A DNA stretch of 5,286 nucleotides from positions 6,361-11,646 of the forward strand of contig DJFP01000313.1 in the NCBI GenBank assembly GCA_002432565.1. Direction: 5' to 3'. Below are positions 4,702 through 5,286 of this stretch, piece by piece. Numbering within the stretch: position 1 is the first letter of the stretch; the number at the start of each line of letters is the position of its first letter. The translations under genes were made by a program, and so were the position numbers. Source of the DNA: Flavobacteriales bacterium UBA5869. Its GTDB lineage: Bacteria; Bacteroidota; Bacteroidia; Flavobacteriales_D; Crocinitomicaceae. The notes under the pieces are model-generated. The model was not told where the DNA came from. It was given only the letters and a program-made list of their open reading frames with translations, and did no database searches.

Positions 4702-5286
4702 ATGATTTCAAGTGCAAAATTGGAAGTGCAGCTTATTGTTGACGGTTGTAAGAAAGTAGGTGTAACCCATGTTGTTATTTCTCCGGGATCCCGGAATGCA
4801 CCGTTAAGCATTGCTTTTGATGAAGATCCTCACTTCCGGGTTTTTGTGGTTCCGGATGAACGTGTGGCGGCATTTTATGCACATGGAATGGCCCAGAAAC
4901 TGAATAAGCCGGTTGTCATTACCTGTACTTCCGGATCTGCACCATTGAATTATTACCCTGCCATTGCCGAGGCTTTTTACCAGGGAACTCCGTTGATCGT
5001 TATTTCAGCCGACAGACCGGTGGAGTGGGTGGATCAGGGAGATGGTCAAACAATCCGCCAGGAACGTGTATTTGATCAAATGGTTTTAAAAAGTGCACAG
5101 ATGAATGAAATTCATTCGGAAAATCAACGCTGGCATTTTGAACGTAAACTTTCAGAGGTTTTGCAAGCCGCAAATGGATCGAGAAAAGGTCCTGTGCATT
5201 TGAATGTTCCTTTTTCGGAACCGCTTTATGAAACCACGGAAGATATTCATATCCTGAAAAATTGGGTGGAACTTGCCGGAACGGAA
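4702..5286 (+). CDS. menD: MenD (SEPHCHC synthase), N-terminal part, 3' end outside window
   Basis: The frame is open from the ATG at 4702 to the window edge, giving 195 of an expected 550-580 residues. MenD is a thiamine-diphosphate enzyme that joins isochorismate and 2-oxoglutarate to form 2-succinyl-5-enolpyruvyl-6-hydroxy-3-cyclohexene-1-carboxylate, the first committed menaquinone step. Visible motifs are VVISPGSRNAPLSIAF (24-39), where Ser30-Arg31 should bind substrate; VPDERVAAFYAHGMA (50-64), with Glu53 as the glutamate that activates the cofactor; TSGSAPLNYYPAIAEA (76-91); ISADRP (101-106); and DQGDGQTIRQ (111-120). The ISPGSRNAPL and GDGQTIRQ wording is the form usual in Flavobacteriia. 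Its substrate is the product of menF just upstream, so co-expression is expected. The 125-base gap with the repeat arrays may hold its own control element, since the two genes before it are overlapped and this one is not. Confidence 0.97.
   Translation, partial: MISSAKLEVQLIVDGCKKVGVTHVVISPGSRNAPLSIAFDEDPHFRVFVVPDERVAAFYAHGMAQKLNKPVVITCTSGSAPLNYYPAIAEAFYQGTPLIVISADRPVEWVDQGDGQTIRQERVFDQMVLKSAQMNEIHSENQRWHFERKLSEVLQAANGSRKGPVHLNVPFSEPLYETTEDIHILKNWVELAGTE

Overview
The window reads as a chromosomal segment of a Bacteroidota bacterium, most likely from the Flavobacteriia (a Crocinitomicaceae/Fluviicola-type relative is a guess). Four things point this way. The MenD N-terminus has the flavobacterial form of its motifs. 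One protein pairs a Cys/His N-terminal module with a carboxypeptidase-regulatory-like sandwich, a combination typical of the phylum. Most starts lack a clear Shine-Dalgarno sequence. Intergenic DNA is AT-rich. No rRNA, tRNA, CRISPR array, insertion sequence or phage gene was seen.

Region 1 (1-2026, + strand) is a two-gene O-acylation cassette. It holds the C-terminal 291 residues of an MBOAT (AlgI-like) membrane acyltransferase whose 5' end lies outside the window, then, one base after its stop, a membrane-anchored AlgX/AlgJ/DltD-like SGNH protein. Such pairs move acyl (usually acetyl) groups across the inner membrane onto an extracytoplasmic polymer; the acceptor cannot be told from this window.

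Region 2 (2027-2933) holds a convergent intergenic stretch with three stem-loops, one of them a good intrinsic terminator for the minus strand. Next comes a minus-strand gene for an unnamed membrane protein with a Cys/His N-terminal module, one membrane segment and a C-terminal beta-sandwich.

Region 3 (2934-3182) is a divergent intergenic region with only weak regulatory candidates.

Region 4 (3183-5286, + strand) is a menaquinone biosynthesis cluster: a hotdog thioesterase of the YdiI/MenI type, a short isochorismate synthase (MenF) overlapping it by 4 bases, and the N-terminal 195 residues of MenD, which runs off the window. MenF turns chorismate into isochorismate, MenD uses isochorismate to make SEPHCHC, and the thioesterase probably acts later by hydrolysing DHNA-CoA. 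The 125 bases between menF and menD carry the most unusual sequence in the window: five perfect tandem copies of an 8-bp unit, followed by a degenerate array of the inverted core, able to fold into an imperfect multi-register hairpin just before menD.

Apart from that array, the content is ordinary core and envelope metabolism. I see no convincing new defence, mobile or signalling system.
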